A stretch of DNA of 64,000 nucleotides from Spirodela intermedia (GCA_902729315.2 LR746279.1:5001-69000), one strand, 5' to 3'. Positions 45,528 to 57,419 are shown, counted from the first letter of the stretch. Notes: a model not told the origin generated them from the letters alone. A program made the numbers and translations.

Positions 45528-45836
45528 ATCGAGTGTTGAGGACTCTAGATTTGAGTCCTCGTTGAATTTTCCTATTGAGAGCATTGACCTTTAGGGAGGA
45601 TACCAAATAGAGATGGTAAATAGGGCTTCACGACGATGCTCTCCATATGTCACGAGATCTAGGGCACGTGACAATAGCCACCACCACTCATGATACCTAG
45701 CCTTATTTGGAACTGTCAAGGGTTTGGTAACCTCGAAACACAGTCTCACATTATTGAACTCAACAACAAGCATCGACTAAGTCTCATCAGGCTTATTAAA
45801 CCTATGATATCATCAGATCACATTCACTCATTACTT

Positions 45837-46621
45837 TTTTTTTTTTTTTTTTTTTTTTGAAATGAAGAAATTTGATTGAGTGATAGAAGTTTGACCTCTT
45901 TCTGAGGTTACATAAGTGGGATCTCATTCGCACAAGGGGCGAGGATGACATGGGGGATTAAAAACCTCTTTTGAAGAGGGGATGTGATAATACTGGAGAT
46001 AGACTCCAGTGTGCTCATCATATTTGATGAAGGCAGTTGATTTGCATTGGGCTAGAAGAGCCTTTGAGTTCATAAAGTTGGAAGATCTACTTAACAGTAG
46101 TAGGACGTGTAGACCTCCATGTTGTGCGCCATGAGGTGTTCCTGTAAAACAAGAGTTTGCTGTAGTAAGTGGTTCTAAGAAATAAATAAAATGATATAAA
46201 GTGGTGAGAAAAGAGTGGTTAGGGCAATGAGGAGGATAGAACTATGTTGGATCATGACAATAAGCCCAAATATGAACTTGCCTTCCTAGTGTTGCATGCG
46301 CCTAATTCCTCTAGCCAAGATCTTGTTAGTACCATCAGTTGCCGTACTTCCTCTAAGTAGGTAGGGGACCTTTCACCCCACGAGGAATGACTTGGTCTCT
46401 TTTTCTAACTCTTTTCTTTTCTCTTATTCTCTCTCTCTTCTTTCTCTCTCTCTCTCTTTTTTTTTTTCTTTTTTTGAAGGCTCTTTCTTTTACCTCCACT
46501 AATGCCCATTATTTGGTGTCTAGTGATTAGGGAAGGGAAGTAGGTTGCCCTTTTTTGAGGGCCCTTTCCCTCACCCTCTACTAATTGTCTATGATGGGCA
46601 AGTGATTCCGGGAAAAGAAGT
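45837..46621 (-). mobile_element. 5'-truncated LINE-A 3' end inserted antisense
   Basis: On the plus strand it starts with a T-run of about 24 (45836-45859) and ends at CGGGAAAAGAAG. The reverse complement matches the LINE-A 3' UTR from about 6940. A 14-base target duplication TTCACTCATTACTT lies on both sides (about 45823-45836 and 46622-46635), which is the signature of LINE insertion. Its 3' end runs about 60 bases farther than in A1 before the A-tail. Confidence 0.92.
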
Positions 46622-47663
46622 TTCACTCATTACTTAGACGTTTAGGTATAGATCAGTTTCATTTTAACCCTACGAACCACATCTAGTTGTTCTGGAAGAG
46701 ATCATATTCTCTACAACTATTAGTTGAGGGGCCACAACATGTTACGATGAGGGTACTAAGCTCTGACAAAGAGCTTATATTCTCGATCATTTATGCTTCA
46801 CATAGACATCAAAATCGTGAGACTCTTTGGGAAGACCTAGTACGATATACACAGGATTATCTCATACTAGTTGATTCTCCTTGGTTCATAGCCAGAGACT
46901 TCAACTGCGTATGTAGAGTCACTGAACGTCAAGAGGGTAGGTCCCTCGGACCCGTCACATGGAGACGTTCAATGATTTTATTTTTCGCGCGGCCCTCATC
47001 GAGCCTCCTACTTTTGGCGAGGTCTAGACGTGGTGCAATGAGAGATAAGGAGGTGCAAGGATATATGAGTGCATCGATCATTGCTTCACTAATAACATTG
47101 CAATAGTACAATGTCTCATATTAGTCACACTCCTACCTCGCTATAGGTTAGATCACATGCCGATCCTTATTCTCCCTCACTCGAGAGCTAGTACCCCTAG
47201 ACCCCCTTTTAGGTTTCAGAATATGTGGACTCGGCACGAAGGCTTTCAAAGCTTCGTGCGGACTCATTGGCATGGAGATATCTCAAACTCTCCTATGGAG
47301 AACCTCAATTGCAAACTAAGGAATCTCAAACTTCACCTTAAATGGTGGAACCGGCATGTATACAGAAATATCCACACCTAGGTAGAAGAGTTGAAGAAGG
47401 AGCTAGCTGGGGTTGAGAGACAACTGTAGACTCGATGGACTGACGACACTTGGGCGAGACGAGTTCGAGTGAGTGAACAACTAGAGGAGGCTGTGCGATG
47501 ACAAGAGATATATTATCTCCAAAAATCACGCATTTAGTGGCTACGCAAGGGTGATAGGAACACACGTTTCTTTCATGCCTCGATCACACACCGATCTCAA
47601 TCCGATTATACATCTCTTCTAGAGATATATGATTAGAACACATCTCGTATGTAATAGGCAAGA

Positions 47664-49737
47664 TGATGGTGAGCAAGACCCGTCTCCATCAGCTCAGGAG
47701 ACACCGGCAGTCTGAGTTCAGCCCGATCGAAGCGCGAAGACGAAGGAGCCTGGCTTTCACTACATGGCCTAGCCCTTTGGGACAACGACATTCCACCTCC
47801 GCGACGACAACAAGCTCGAGCTCACCCTTATCTTTCTTTGTATTTTTACCTTGACTTGTTGGGCCTCGCATTTGTGTGTTAGCGGGCCTAATTCTATGTG
47901 TGTGTTATTGTTTGTGTCTCCCTTTCTTTAGGGTTTTATTGGGTCTCTCTTTTGAGGCCTAATTAAAACCTAAAGGGGGGGGGCCTATGCTTCTTTCCTT
48001 TTGGGCTTCTTTTGGGGCTTATTTGGGTCTTTATTTGAGGCCCACTTAAGCACCGTACGAGGGCCCTCCTCTTTCTCTTTTTAGGAGAGCTTATTGGGTC
48101 TCTCTTTTAGAGGCCCAATAAGCCCCTTTTGTAGCCTTTTTGTGGCTTATGGGCTTGAGGGCCTCAAGTGAGCCCACCTCCCCTTAGCCCACTTGTGGGC
48201 CCCATATAAGGGGAGGTAGGACCCCCCTCAAGGGAGCGCCGAATTTTGTGAGAAATTATCATTTGTGAGATACCTTCTTCGTGACCTAGGATAGGGAGGG
48301 GAGGGAGAGGAAGGCCGTCGATACCCTGAGGACTTCGTTCATCGTGACGCTGCTGCCGGAGAAGTCCCGCTGCCGCCTGACTGGACGAAACGGTCGTGGT
48401 TGCCCCTGCAGCCGCTGCCGCCTTAGTTGGAACCCCGTCACACTGTCGTGACAAAAGGGGCTCACTTTGCCTCCCTATGAGCCGTCGCCAAGCACTCCAC
48501 CGGAGTTTCTCAACTCCTAGTTTGACTGCCACCTCTTCCTTTGGAACTCCACCATAAACTCGCCAGAGTCGCCATTCACCTCTTCGCTCAGTCGCTGACC
48601 ATTCGCCAACGAATGCCTACCTGCCACCGACATCAGGAGAGACCCTGCTGCCATGCCGACGAGCCAGATCCAATCCAAGCTCCTCACAGGCCCCCGCTGG
48701 AGTTTCCCGATGATCCGCCACCGTCGCGCCATTTCCAACACCGCCTAGACCAGGAGGGCTCAACCCTCCCTAGTATCGTCGGCTGGATCGCCTCCGTCCT
48801 CTGCTCCACTTCCCGGTGCTGCTAGAGAAGGTTGATCCTTCCGGCGACAGTTGGGTTTCTACTCAACCGCCGACGCTTGGCATTCCCGCCAAAGCATCGT
48901 CGACGCTCGGCACTCTCGCTGAAGCGCCGCTGATGCTCGGCATTCCCGTCGAAGCGCCGCTGACGCTCGGCACTCCCGCCGAAGCACCGCTGACGCACGG
49001 CATTCCCGCCAAAGCGCTGCTGACGCTCGGCATTCCCGCTGAAGCGCCGGTGCTGTGCGGGCCCTGCGTGCCGGCACCTGTGGCCCGCATGCCCACCAGG
49101 CACTGCCGCCAGCGTGCCCACCAAGCGCCGCCACCCGCATGCCCTGAGACACGCTGCACGGCTTGCCGCGCGCGTCCGCTAGCATGCCCTTCGGCCCACC
49201 AGCGGGCCCACTCCCGATCCGACCGTGCCACGTCTTACGACGACGACTACGACGACTCTCGACCAGGACCGACCATCGACGTTGAGCATCGCTCTACATC
49301 GGACATCTCTGCTTATGTCGAGTCTCTACTTCGTCACGACCCGCCGAGCTACGCAGCCCAAAGGTTAGCTCCCTACCCCTTCCTCTTAAGTTTAATTATC
49401 TTTTGAAGGGTTTTCTCAGCTCATTTCTACCGCCATCAAGAGAACGTAGACAAGATAGGACGGGTTATTGGATCGTGGCTTCCAACGCTGCGCCAGACTC
49501 GTCACCGTTTGTGGGCTGCAGCCCTAGGCTACTTCACGACGACCGTTCTGCCGTCTGTCTGGACGTGGACCGAGAGGGCCTCACACTTACCATTGTCGAG
49601 TGTTTCCCCGAGTTGTCTTGGGTTGATCATGCATATTGGTAAGCCTACCTATACTTAGCTTACATGGTCAAACCTAGAGTCTAGGGTCCATACATTCTGA
49701 CCGGATCGGTACAAGGATCTCGCCCCATCCCACATCA
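47664..49737 (+). mobile_element. Solo LTR of a second LTR-retrotransposon family, 2074 bp
   Basis: Ends are TGATG (47664-47668) and CATCA (49733-49737), a perfect inverted pair, with a perfect target duplication CAAGA at 47659-47663 and 49738-49742. Removing it rejoins the LINE-B4 ORF2 reading. A candidate TATA box lies in CCCCATATAAGGGG (about 48202-48215). The right half is GC-rich and carries a 30 bp minisatellite. A related piece lies in reverse at 56112-57320. No primer site or internal DNA is attached. Confidence 0.88.
48872..49051 (+). repeat. Six-copy 30 bp minisatellite inside the solo LTR
   Basis: Six units of 30 bp (consensus GACGCTCGGCATTCCCGCC then GAAGCGCCGCT). Because 30 is divisible by three, one frame (48816-49406) reads a ten-residue repeat LTLGIPAEAP. 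The related copy at 56112-57320 does not reach this part. Confidence 0.92.
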
Positions 49738-51192
49738 CAAGAATTGCGTACTTTCGTACCCTTTTTGCCTCTCAACCGATTAAGATCTCTGAGGATATAC
49801 TCTCATCGATTCCATCCTTAGTTACCCACCAGGAGATCTCATCCATTATGACCATACTTACTAGGGAGGAGATCAGAGATGTCATCTTCTCAATGAGTAG
49901 AAACCGAGCACCTGAGCCTGATGGTTTTCTAACGGATTTCTATTCAACATGTTGGGACATCGTTAGAACAGATTTAGTTCATGCCATCAAAAAATTCTTC
50001 CGCTGCAAAGTCTTTCCACGAAGTTAGAAAGCCATTGCACTCATACCAAAGGTGGTCAACCCAACTTCTTTTAAAGATTTTCGACCCATCAGCCTTTGTA
50101 ATGTGTGCTATAAAGTTGTATCTAAGATTATTACAGCACGACTGAATATTTTTCTTGATAGACTCATATCTCCATAGCAGTGCGAATTTGTTAAGGGACG
50201 GCACATTCATGATAACATCATGCTAGTTCACAAACTAGCACAATCCCTTGACCAGGACATCCGTGGTTCCAACGTCATCATCAAACTAGACATGGAAAAG
50301 GCTTTTGATAGGATCGAGTAGAATTTCCTTACCAAAGTGCTTCGACGCTGCGGATTCACCAACGAGTTCATTGACTTAGTCGATGCATACGTTAGGGAGA
50401 ACCATTTCTCCCTATTGGTGAATGGCACTTCCACACCTTTCTTCACGGCCACATGAGGGTTACGGCAGTGTGATCTCCTATCACCCACTCTCTTCGTATT
50501 GGTTGAAGAAGTCCTTAGTCGAACCCTCTCCTGAGCGGTGACACGTGGGCTTATCCAACCATATCATTCGAAGAGGGGTTGTCTGATCATATCGCATTCT
50601 TTGTTTGTTGATGATGCGATACTTTTCCTTAATAGGTGTGAAGCATCCATCAGGGGACTCATGACTATCATCTCGAGCTACGAGCGGACTACAGGTCAAC
50701 TCGTCAATGCCTCGAAGAGTAGTTTCATGGTCACATCTTCTGCCACCATTAGCATCATGACACATACAGAATCTAACAGGGTTCTCGCATGGTCATCTAC
50801 CCTTTGATTACCTTGGATGCCTCATCTTCCTCGGACGCACTCGGGTTCATTACTTTGATTCCCTTTTGTGCAAGTTGAGGAAGAAACTTGACGGATGGAA
50901 GCTTCAGCTTCTATCCTCAGGCGGTCGCATCCAATTGATACGCCATGTCCTCATGAGTATGCCCTTGCACCTACTTGCAGTACATAGGGTACCGGAAACC
51001 GTCTTACGCTCTGTGAGGTGGATTTGTACCTCCTTCTTATGGGATGGTCAATTCGACGGGCCTCATCGTCAACGTCAAGTTTTTTCAAAGAAAGTATGTC
51101 GACCGATGGACGAAGGTGGCCTAGGGATTAGACGCCTTGAGGATATCCTCGACATGCTTCAAAAGAAACTCGTATGGCGGATGAGGACGATG

Positions 51193-51345
51193 ATAGCACC
51201 ATACGACACATACAGAACCTAACAGGGTTCTCGCGTGGTCATCTATCCTTTGATTACCTTGGCTGTCCCATCTTCCTCGAACGCACTCGGGTTCATTACT
51301 TTGATTCCTTTTTGTGCAAGTTGAAGAAGAAACTTGACGAATGGA
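51193..51345 (+). pseudogene. Extra copy of a LINE-B RT segment
   Basis: AGCACCATACGACACATACA followed by TTTGATTACCTTGGCTGTCC repeats the RT segment that already occurs at about 50755-50900 in B4. It is almost the same RT segment as the spacer at 34914-35076. Confidence 0.8.
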
Positions 51346-53560
51346 TAGGTAGATACTTCTCTTGTTTGAAGGAGCAGACGAAGAAATTCTCTCCTTTGAC
51401 TACAATGGTAATATCAGCTGGTCTCTCGTTTACATGCTTATTATGTCTATGATCTCATTATGATATCTAACAATCAAAATTACTAGTTGTTGGGACGTAC
51501 TGAAGTTCATTAGTCTGGATTTAGTGACGAGTTTTCAATCTTTCAAATTGGTGGGGTAGCTTTGACTAAGAATCTTGTTGCTGCAGTTTAAGGAAGGTAC
51601 TCTCAATTAATTTCTATTTTCAGCTTTAAGCTATTTTTGTTCCCTATGTTTGTTGCGTGATGTTCTGGAGTCCTTATTTCAATCTTAAAGTGCACTACCT
51701 GATTATTTACCTTACAATTTCTTGCAAATAAATGTCTTGGACATTTCAACTTGATTTCTTATTTTTACCTATATTTTTTGTAACTTGTGCTTTTCAATAT
51801 CCTTTAGTGATAACTTTCATTGTTCATACTAAGGAAATAAGTATCCTATAGATTGATTGGATTATAGTTTCAGATGAGTTTCTTAGTTTGACTTTTATGG
51901 GTGGGACTAAGGTTTAGAAAATCTATGTTGCAATCCATAGTTGAATGATTACATGGACAATCATTTATATCACATGTAACTTAGCCTCAAGAGTTGAAGA
52001 TCAAGATGATTCATGCCATGGATCTTCCCTAAACCACCCGAGGCATATGCTGATTTGCACTAATACAAATGTACCTAAGTAGGCTAATTTTTCTATTTTT
52101 ACATTTTTGTAATGTTATCCCCTATGATGTGTTCATAAGTGTTCCTTGCCAATTTGGTGATCAGGTCTCTAGATTCTAGGGAAATTTTCATATGATTCAA
52201 TAAGTTTCTTAAAGTATAAACTCATTTTTTTAAAAAAGAGATAATACAACTGTAGATTTTATAGATTTGGCATGCGACACATGTGGAATATGGATCTCAG
52301 AAAGATATGAACTCATTTTTCCACTAGTATATAAATAATTAAATGGGATTTCATGAGATAGATCAAGCTAGAAAGTTTTCTCATGATATTAATTAATAGA
52401 CATATGTAACCTAAGTCATATGATTGACTTCCTCGCTTACATTGTCACTAATGCCTAAAGAGATTACAAGAAGTGGGGATGCAGGAGTAGCTTGAGTGAA
52501 GATAAAAAAGCCAAAACAAATGTGATCTATTTGGGAAGTTTACTTTACATACGCTCCCTACTTTGATGTTTCATGCCAAAGAAACCCCATTGATCATAGG
52601 GAGAAAATATGAAACCCTCATTCAACAAGACGGCCACAAAATTAAGAGTAATATAAATAATCCAGCTTTGTAGTAATGTTGGTAAATTTGTTGAAGTGTG
52701 TCCAAATGTGTCATAAATGTTGTAAATTTTTTATGTGATTTTCATTTTCCTCTTTAATTGTTAGTTGCTAAGGGAAGTAGTAAGATTTGGAGAACCAAAT
52801 GATATAATAAATGAAAAGATTAGATTTCTTATATTATATGTTAAACTTTGTCCAATATTAATTTGCTACTAAGTTCTTCATGCAATTCTAGAAAATTAAC
52901 CCATTGACATTGTGAAGGTTAGTTCATTCCTCCTTGCTCCCTATTGAGCATTGTTTTGGATGACTGATATTGAAATCTAGTATCATGGGATCAGCCCACT
53001 ACCAATTAGTGATTTGTGATCAGTGCATTGTGGCCCAAGTAATTTTTCATTTAAGGGGGTGTTTATTTATCTTTAGGTTTTCTAGCATCCTCTAATGACT
53101 CTTGTACTTATTTACTACCAAATTGATCTTTTAAAATTTTAATTTCAATTTCAAATATAATTTGAAAAAGAATAAAAATAGATATATGGGCCTAATTTCG
53201 TAATTGAGCTAGTAAAGCAAGCTTCAAATTGCAATAGTTATTTAGTGTGCATCAAGTATAGTGGGCTTCAAGCTGCAATAGTAATGGGTTGCAAGGAAAA
53301 AAATTATTTTGATGAAATTCACAATGATGTTGTTGAGATGAATGTCTGTAATCTAATTTTTGGTAGAAAGATTTAGATGCAACTCACCTTCGTAGAGATA
53401 ATCATTATATTTTTTATAAAAATATTGAGAAATTTGTTTTAGGCTCAATAAGAGAAATATAGGTTTTTCAAAGTGGATGAAGAAAAGGTTGAAGCTATTA
53501 AAGCCTGACCAGTTCTATACGAATTTGGGCCCACTTTATGTCCTTTCACTTCTAGAAAGT
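51346..53560. other. AT-rich intergenic DNA, nothing recognised
   Basis: Stops are frequent in all frames and I see no transposon ends, RNA gene or coding motif. Compositionally it is much more AT-rich than the LINE block to the left, so 51345 is likely the edge of the nested cluster. Confidence 0.5.
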
Positions 53561-54420
53561 ACTTTATGTCTCATTCTTTCTAGAAGAGACTTTAATGTGG
53601 TTTAGCTTGTATCTAAGATCTGTTCAAGATCTGACTATTAGATTCTATACCTAAGATCTACTCAAGGTCTCTCATTGTTAGACTCTACTTTAGGTTATGC
53701 CAGAGTATTTTTAGAAGATTTGTCTAAGATCCCAATCTGTTAGAGTCTATTTTAAGTTATTTTAGAGTTAGTCAAATTGTCCCCAAGATTTGTCAAAATC
53801 TTCCTTTTGAGGAGTGCCCAACCTCCTTTCTATGCCTATATAAAGGCCCCCATTGTAACTTGAGGTACTCACTTTTTTTAATTGAATCAGTTTTTTGTAC
53901 TGTGAGAACTTTTCCCTCTTGCTTGTGGATTCAGGCACCCCTTTGTGAATTCAAGGGTTAAAGACTCTAAATTTGTGGAGTCAAAGACAAGTTTCTTCCC
54001 CAAGATTGGAGCTTTGTGGATTCAAGCCCATATCTTATTTATCTTCCGCGTTACTATTGTGTCAATTGGTATTAGAGCAAGTCAACGTTTCAATCAAAGT
54101 TCAAAAATGTCACGAGGTAAATCTACTCATATTGGTGATGATGATTCACCTAAAGTTTTTCCTATCTCAAAATGAGATTTTATTACTTTTCAAGATTGAA
54201 TGGATCAAAGATGATATTAGTGATACCTTGAAATAACTTTGGGCAAGAATGAGTGTACTAGAGAGTCATTCACGCCCTCTTAGAGATCATGAAATCAGAC
54301 ATCCTCAAAAAGTCACTCATGTTGAACCTTCATTAGATACTCACTATTCGTCTAGTTCTACATGTTCTAGATCAAGTTTTGAAGAAAATTTTTGAGATTT
54401 TTGTTTGAAGATTAACTTAC
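53560..54420 (+). mobile_element. Fragment of an LTR retrotransposon: LTR 3' part, tRNA-Met primer site, gag start
   Basis: A TATA box TATATAAA (53837-53844) and an LTR-like end TTGTGTCA (to about 54064) precede TGGTATTAGAGC (54067-54078), the tRNA-iMet primer site with one change from TGGTATCAGAGC. A short ORF starts at 54107 (MSRGKSTHIGDDDSPKVFPI) and stops at 54173-54175; related coding-like DNA continues with stops to about 54400. The left part (53590-53790) has degenerate internal repeats (TAAGATCTACTCAAGGTCT type). The LTR start was not located. Confidence 0.68.
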
Positions 54421-54589
54421 CATGTTTTAATTGTCATTTGAAGATTAAAAAGTTCTTAGATTAGTTAGTTGAAGTAGAATGATTTTTTAAGTATATGAAA
54501 TTTTTTGATGAAAAGTAAGTCAACTATTGGCTTATAAACTATTTTTAATAATTTTAATACCTAAAATACTCTTTATTTATAAGAATGGA

Positions 54590-55080
54590 ATACCTCTTAT
54601 TTATAAGATGAAGCTCCCTAAAATATGCCCCACCTCCATCTAGCTCATTTTTATCAAATAGTAGTCGCAGGAGAGCCACATAATCACTATTTTTGTGCTT
54701 CACTAGATGATAGCCATTAGAAATGATTTGATGACTCATTTTATTAATTTTTAAACTTTGTAAGAAGATCTAGAGATTGTCTACATCGTTTGTGTTCAAA
54801 TAGAGCTTTCAAAGTCATAGACATTATATGATAATCATCCTAAATATAGAATTCTAGCGATCACTATCACAAAGTCTAAACTCTATCTTTTCTTTTTTTA
54901 AACATAGATACATTGTGTGATTTCATATTTTTGAAATTATTTTTTATTAAACATAGATTTGACTCATTTAAACATAGATAACTTTTACACAACTTAATTT
55001 GACTCATTAAATCTTCTGTAATCATTGACGCAAGAATTGTCATGCAAAACTCTATTTTGCTCGATTCTTATTACAAATGA
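54590..55080 (+). repeat. Strongly decayed LTR piece of the 17732 gypsy family
   Basis: It follows the right half of the LTR at about 18570-19060: AAGATGAAGCTCCCT, GCCCCACCTCCATCTAGCTC, AAGAAGATCTAGAGATTG. Nearly every CpG of the reference LTRs is TpG or CpA here. No second end or target duplication was found. Confidence 0.75.
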
Positions 55081-55149
55081 ACCATAATAGAAAAGCTCGC
55101 CCTATGTTCTGAATTTTTCTAATACAAACACCACTATGAATAATTATTC

Positions 55150-55613
55150 TTTAGTGGCCATATAATTCAATTGTGCATTTGTAATAGTCTTACTAGCATA
55201 ATAAATAACACAAATTTATTATTTATCCTCTTCTTTAAGATTGCACCAATTACAAACTTAAATGCATTGCACATTATTTCAAATAGCATGAACCAATCTG
55301 GCATTTGAATGATTGGTGCTTCTATCAAGGCTATCTTAAGAGTCATAAATGAATTAACACATGCTTCATCCAAATGGAATGAACTATCCTTAGATAATAA
55401 AGATGTCAATAGCCTAACTATTAGAGAAATCTTTAATACATCGTCAATAGAACCCAATATGCCAAAGGAATGCTCTAATTTGTTTGACTAATTGTGGTGG
55501 GGGCAGATTGATGATTGCATCAATTTTTGCTTTATCCACTTTGATTCCTCTCTCACTAATAATTTTTGTTAACACATTGCTTTATCACTAGTAGATTGAC
55601 TAGATCTTGCAAA
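55150..55613 (-). pseudogene. Ty3/gypsy pol relic (end of RT and start of RNase H)
   Basis: The minus strand reads ERGIKVDKAKIDAIINLPPP, then GSIDDVLKISLIVRLLTSLL and FHLDEACVNSFMTLKIALIE, then APIIQMPDWFMLFEIMCNA: the RT-RNase H linker of Ty3/gypsy pol. Frames are broken at least once. This is the only gypsy pol seen in the window, and it is of the type that could have served the gag-only element. Confidence 0.8.
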
Positions 55614-56111
55614 TCACAGAAGGATATTGAAGACATGATCATTCACATAAATTTCAGCATACATAAAGGGTATGGAGTCACAATCGATAGTGAAGGCTAA
55701 TCGAACTTTTGAGAGAGGCCTCCTTCGCTTAAAAGAAGGCGCATATTTTTCATTGAATCTTAGATGCTTGATGCAAAAGAAAAGGTGGAAATGCTCCCTT
55801 CTTAATTTAATGTACATGATGCAAGTGAATTGGAGGAAAAGTGGAAATAATAACCCTTGCAAGTAGATTGAACCCAACAAAAAAAAAAGAGTTTGGAGAA
55901 GGGGTTTTCCATTTACTCCATAGGGCTTCCACATGTGAGATTTGGGCAAATATCTCCTATATTAAAAAAAAATCAAAAATCGATAACATTGAGAGGGGGC
56001 TTCCCTTTGCAAAGATCTCTCATAACAATAAATGGAATTAAATAACAATAACAAAGAGGTCATCGATGGTGAAATGGGATTTCTAACTTATCTTGTGGGA
56101 TTCCACAGGAA
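55614..56111. other. Unassigned DNA between pol relic and LTR piece
   Basis: A minus-strand open stretch (55949-55614) may be more decayed retroelement, but no motif supports that. Nothing else seen. Confidence 0.4.
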
Positions 56112-57320
56112 GCGGAGCAGAGGAAGGAGACGATCCGGCCGACGATACCAGGTAGGGTTGAGCTCTCCTGGTCTAAGCGGCGCCAGAAACGGCGCGACGG
56201 CGGCGGAGCGTCGGGAAACTCCGGCGGGGGCCTGTGAGGAGCTTGGACTGGTTCTGGCTCATCGGCACGGCTGCAGGGTCTCTCCCGACGTCGGCGGCAG
56301 GTAGGCGTTCGTCGGCGAACGGCCAGCGACTGGGCGGAGCGGCGGAGGGCGGCTCCGGCGAGTTTATGGTGGAGTTCCGGAGGAAGAGGTGGCAGTCGAA
56401 CCAGGAGTCGAGAGACTCCGGCGGAGTGCTCGGCGATGGCTCGTAGGGAGGCGAAGCGAGCCCCTTTCGTCACGACGGCGTGACGGGGTTCCAGCAGAGG
56501 CGGTGGCGGTTGCAGCGGCAACCACGACCGTTTCGTCCGGTGACGGCGGCGAACTCCCGGGCGGCAATGAGATGGCCGGCGGCGGCAGTGGTCTCAGGCG
56601 GCGGCGGGGCTTCTCGGGCAGCAGCGTCACGAGGAACGAAGTCCTCGAAGGGGGTATCGACGGCCTTCCTCTCCCTCCTTCCCTCCCTATTCTAGGTCAC
56701 GAGGAAGATAACTCACAACTATAATTTCTCTCAAAAATACAGCGCTACCTTGAGGGGGGGGTCCTACCTCCCCTTATATGGGGCCCACAAGTGGGCTAAG
56801 GGGAGGTGGGCCCACTTGAGGCCCTCAAGCCCATAAGCCACAAAAGGCTACAAAAGGGGCTTATTGGGCCTCTTAAAGAGAGACCCAATAAGTTCCCCTA
56901 AAAGGAGAAAGTGGAGGGCCCTCTTACGGTGCTTAAGTGGGCCTCAAATGAAGATCCAAATAAGCCCCAAAAGAGGCCCAAAAGGAAAGACACATAGGTC
57001 CCCACCCCTTAGGGTTTTAATTGGGCCTCAAAGAGAGACCCAATAAAAACCTAAAGAAAGGGAGACACAAACAACAACACACACACATAGAATTGGGCCT
57101 GCTAACACACAAATGCGAGGCCCAACAAGTCAACGTGAAAATACAAAGAAAGATAAGGGTGAGCTCGAGCTCGTCGTCATCGCGGAGGTGGAATGTCGTC
57201 ATCCTGAAGGGCTAGGCCGTGTAGCAAAAGCCAAGCTCCTTCGTCTTCACACATCGATCGGGCTGAACTCAGACTGTCGGTGTCTCCTAAGCTGATGGAG
57301 ACGGGTCCCGCTCGCCATCA
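56112..57320 (-). mobile_element. Truncated copy of the 47664-type LTR, minus strand
   Basis: The plus strand ends GCTCGCCATCA (57310-57320), the reverse of the LTR start TGATGG. It matches the left 1.1-1.2 kb of the solo LTR in reverse, including GGGGCCCACAAGTGGGC-type repeats (56780-56860) and the TATA region CCTTATATGGGG (about 56772-56783). Homology stops at about 56112 (GAAGCGGAGCAGAGG). No flanking duplication found. The GC-rich half produces overlapping open frames on both strands that I do not count as genes. Confidence 0.8.
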
Positions 57321-57419
57321 CTAAGTCATGTGAACACTAGACCAAGCATTGCTTAGTATCATGTCAACTAAAGGAGAACATGAAGCTAGATCAAGAAGGA
57401 CAAGTTTGATTAATTGATG

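Larger units (their letters stand above)
45528..51192 (+). mobile_element. LINE-B4: decayed LINE-B copy hosting two later insertions
   Basis: Starts in the ORF1 tail (ACATCGAGTGTTGAGGACTC), ORF2 start at 45690. It is interrupted by an antisense LINE-A 3' end (45837-46621) and by a solo LTR (47664-49737). It ends at about 51192 in the region between RT and zf-RVT, where a second piece of RT is fused. Confidence 0.87.
45690..51192 (+). pseudogene. LINE-B4 ORF2 relic in three pieces
   Basis: Piece 1, 45690-45836, is the endonuclease start. Piece 2, 46622-47663, is the rest of the endonuclease and the linker (LNCKLRNLKLHLKWWNRHVY). Piece 3, 49738-51192, is RT (FVDD in place of FADD near 50610; LRKKLDGWKLQLLSSGGRIQ). 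Stops shared with B1 and B3 include the TAG in HT*V (about 47382), RI*WL (about 47535) and IE*N (about 50319). Confidence 0.85.

Noticed and set aside
51340-51452. Possible host-gene remnant after LINE-B4 (short open end reading GRYFSCLKEQTKKF)
   Set aside because: Too short and without a family I recognise.
56060-56724. Host gene in the GC-rich open frames on both strands
   Set aside because: The region is a reverse copy of the solo LTR at 47664; the frames overlap on both strands and show no domain.
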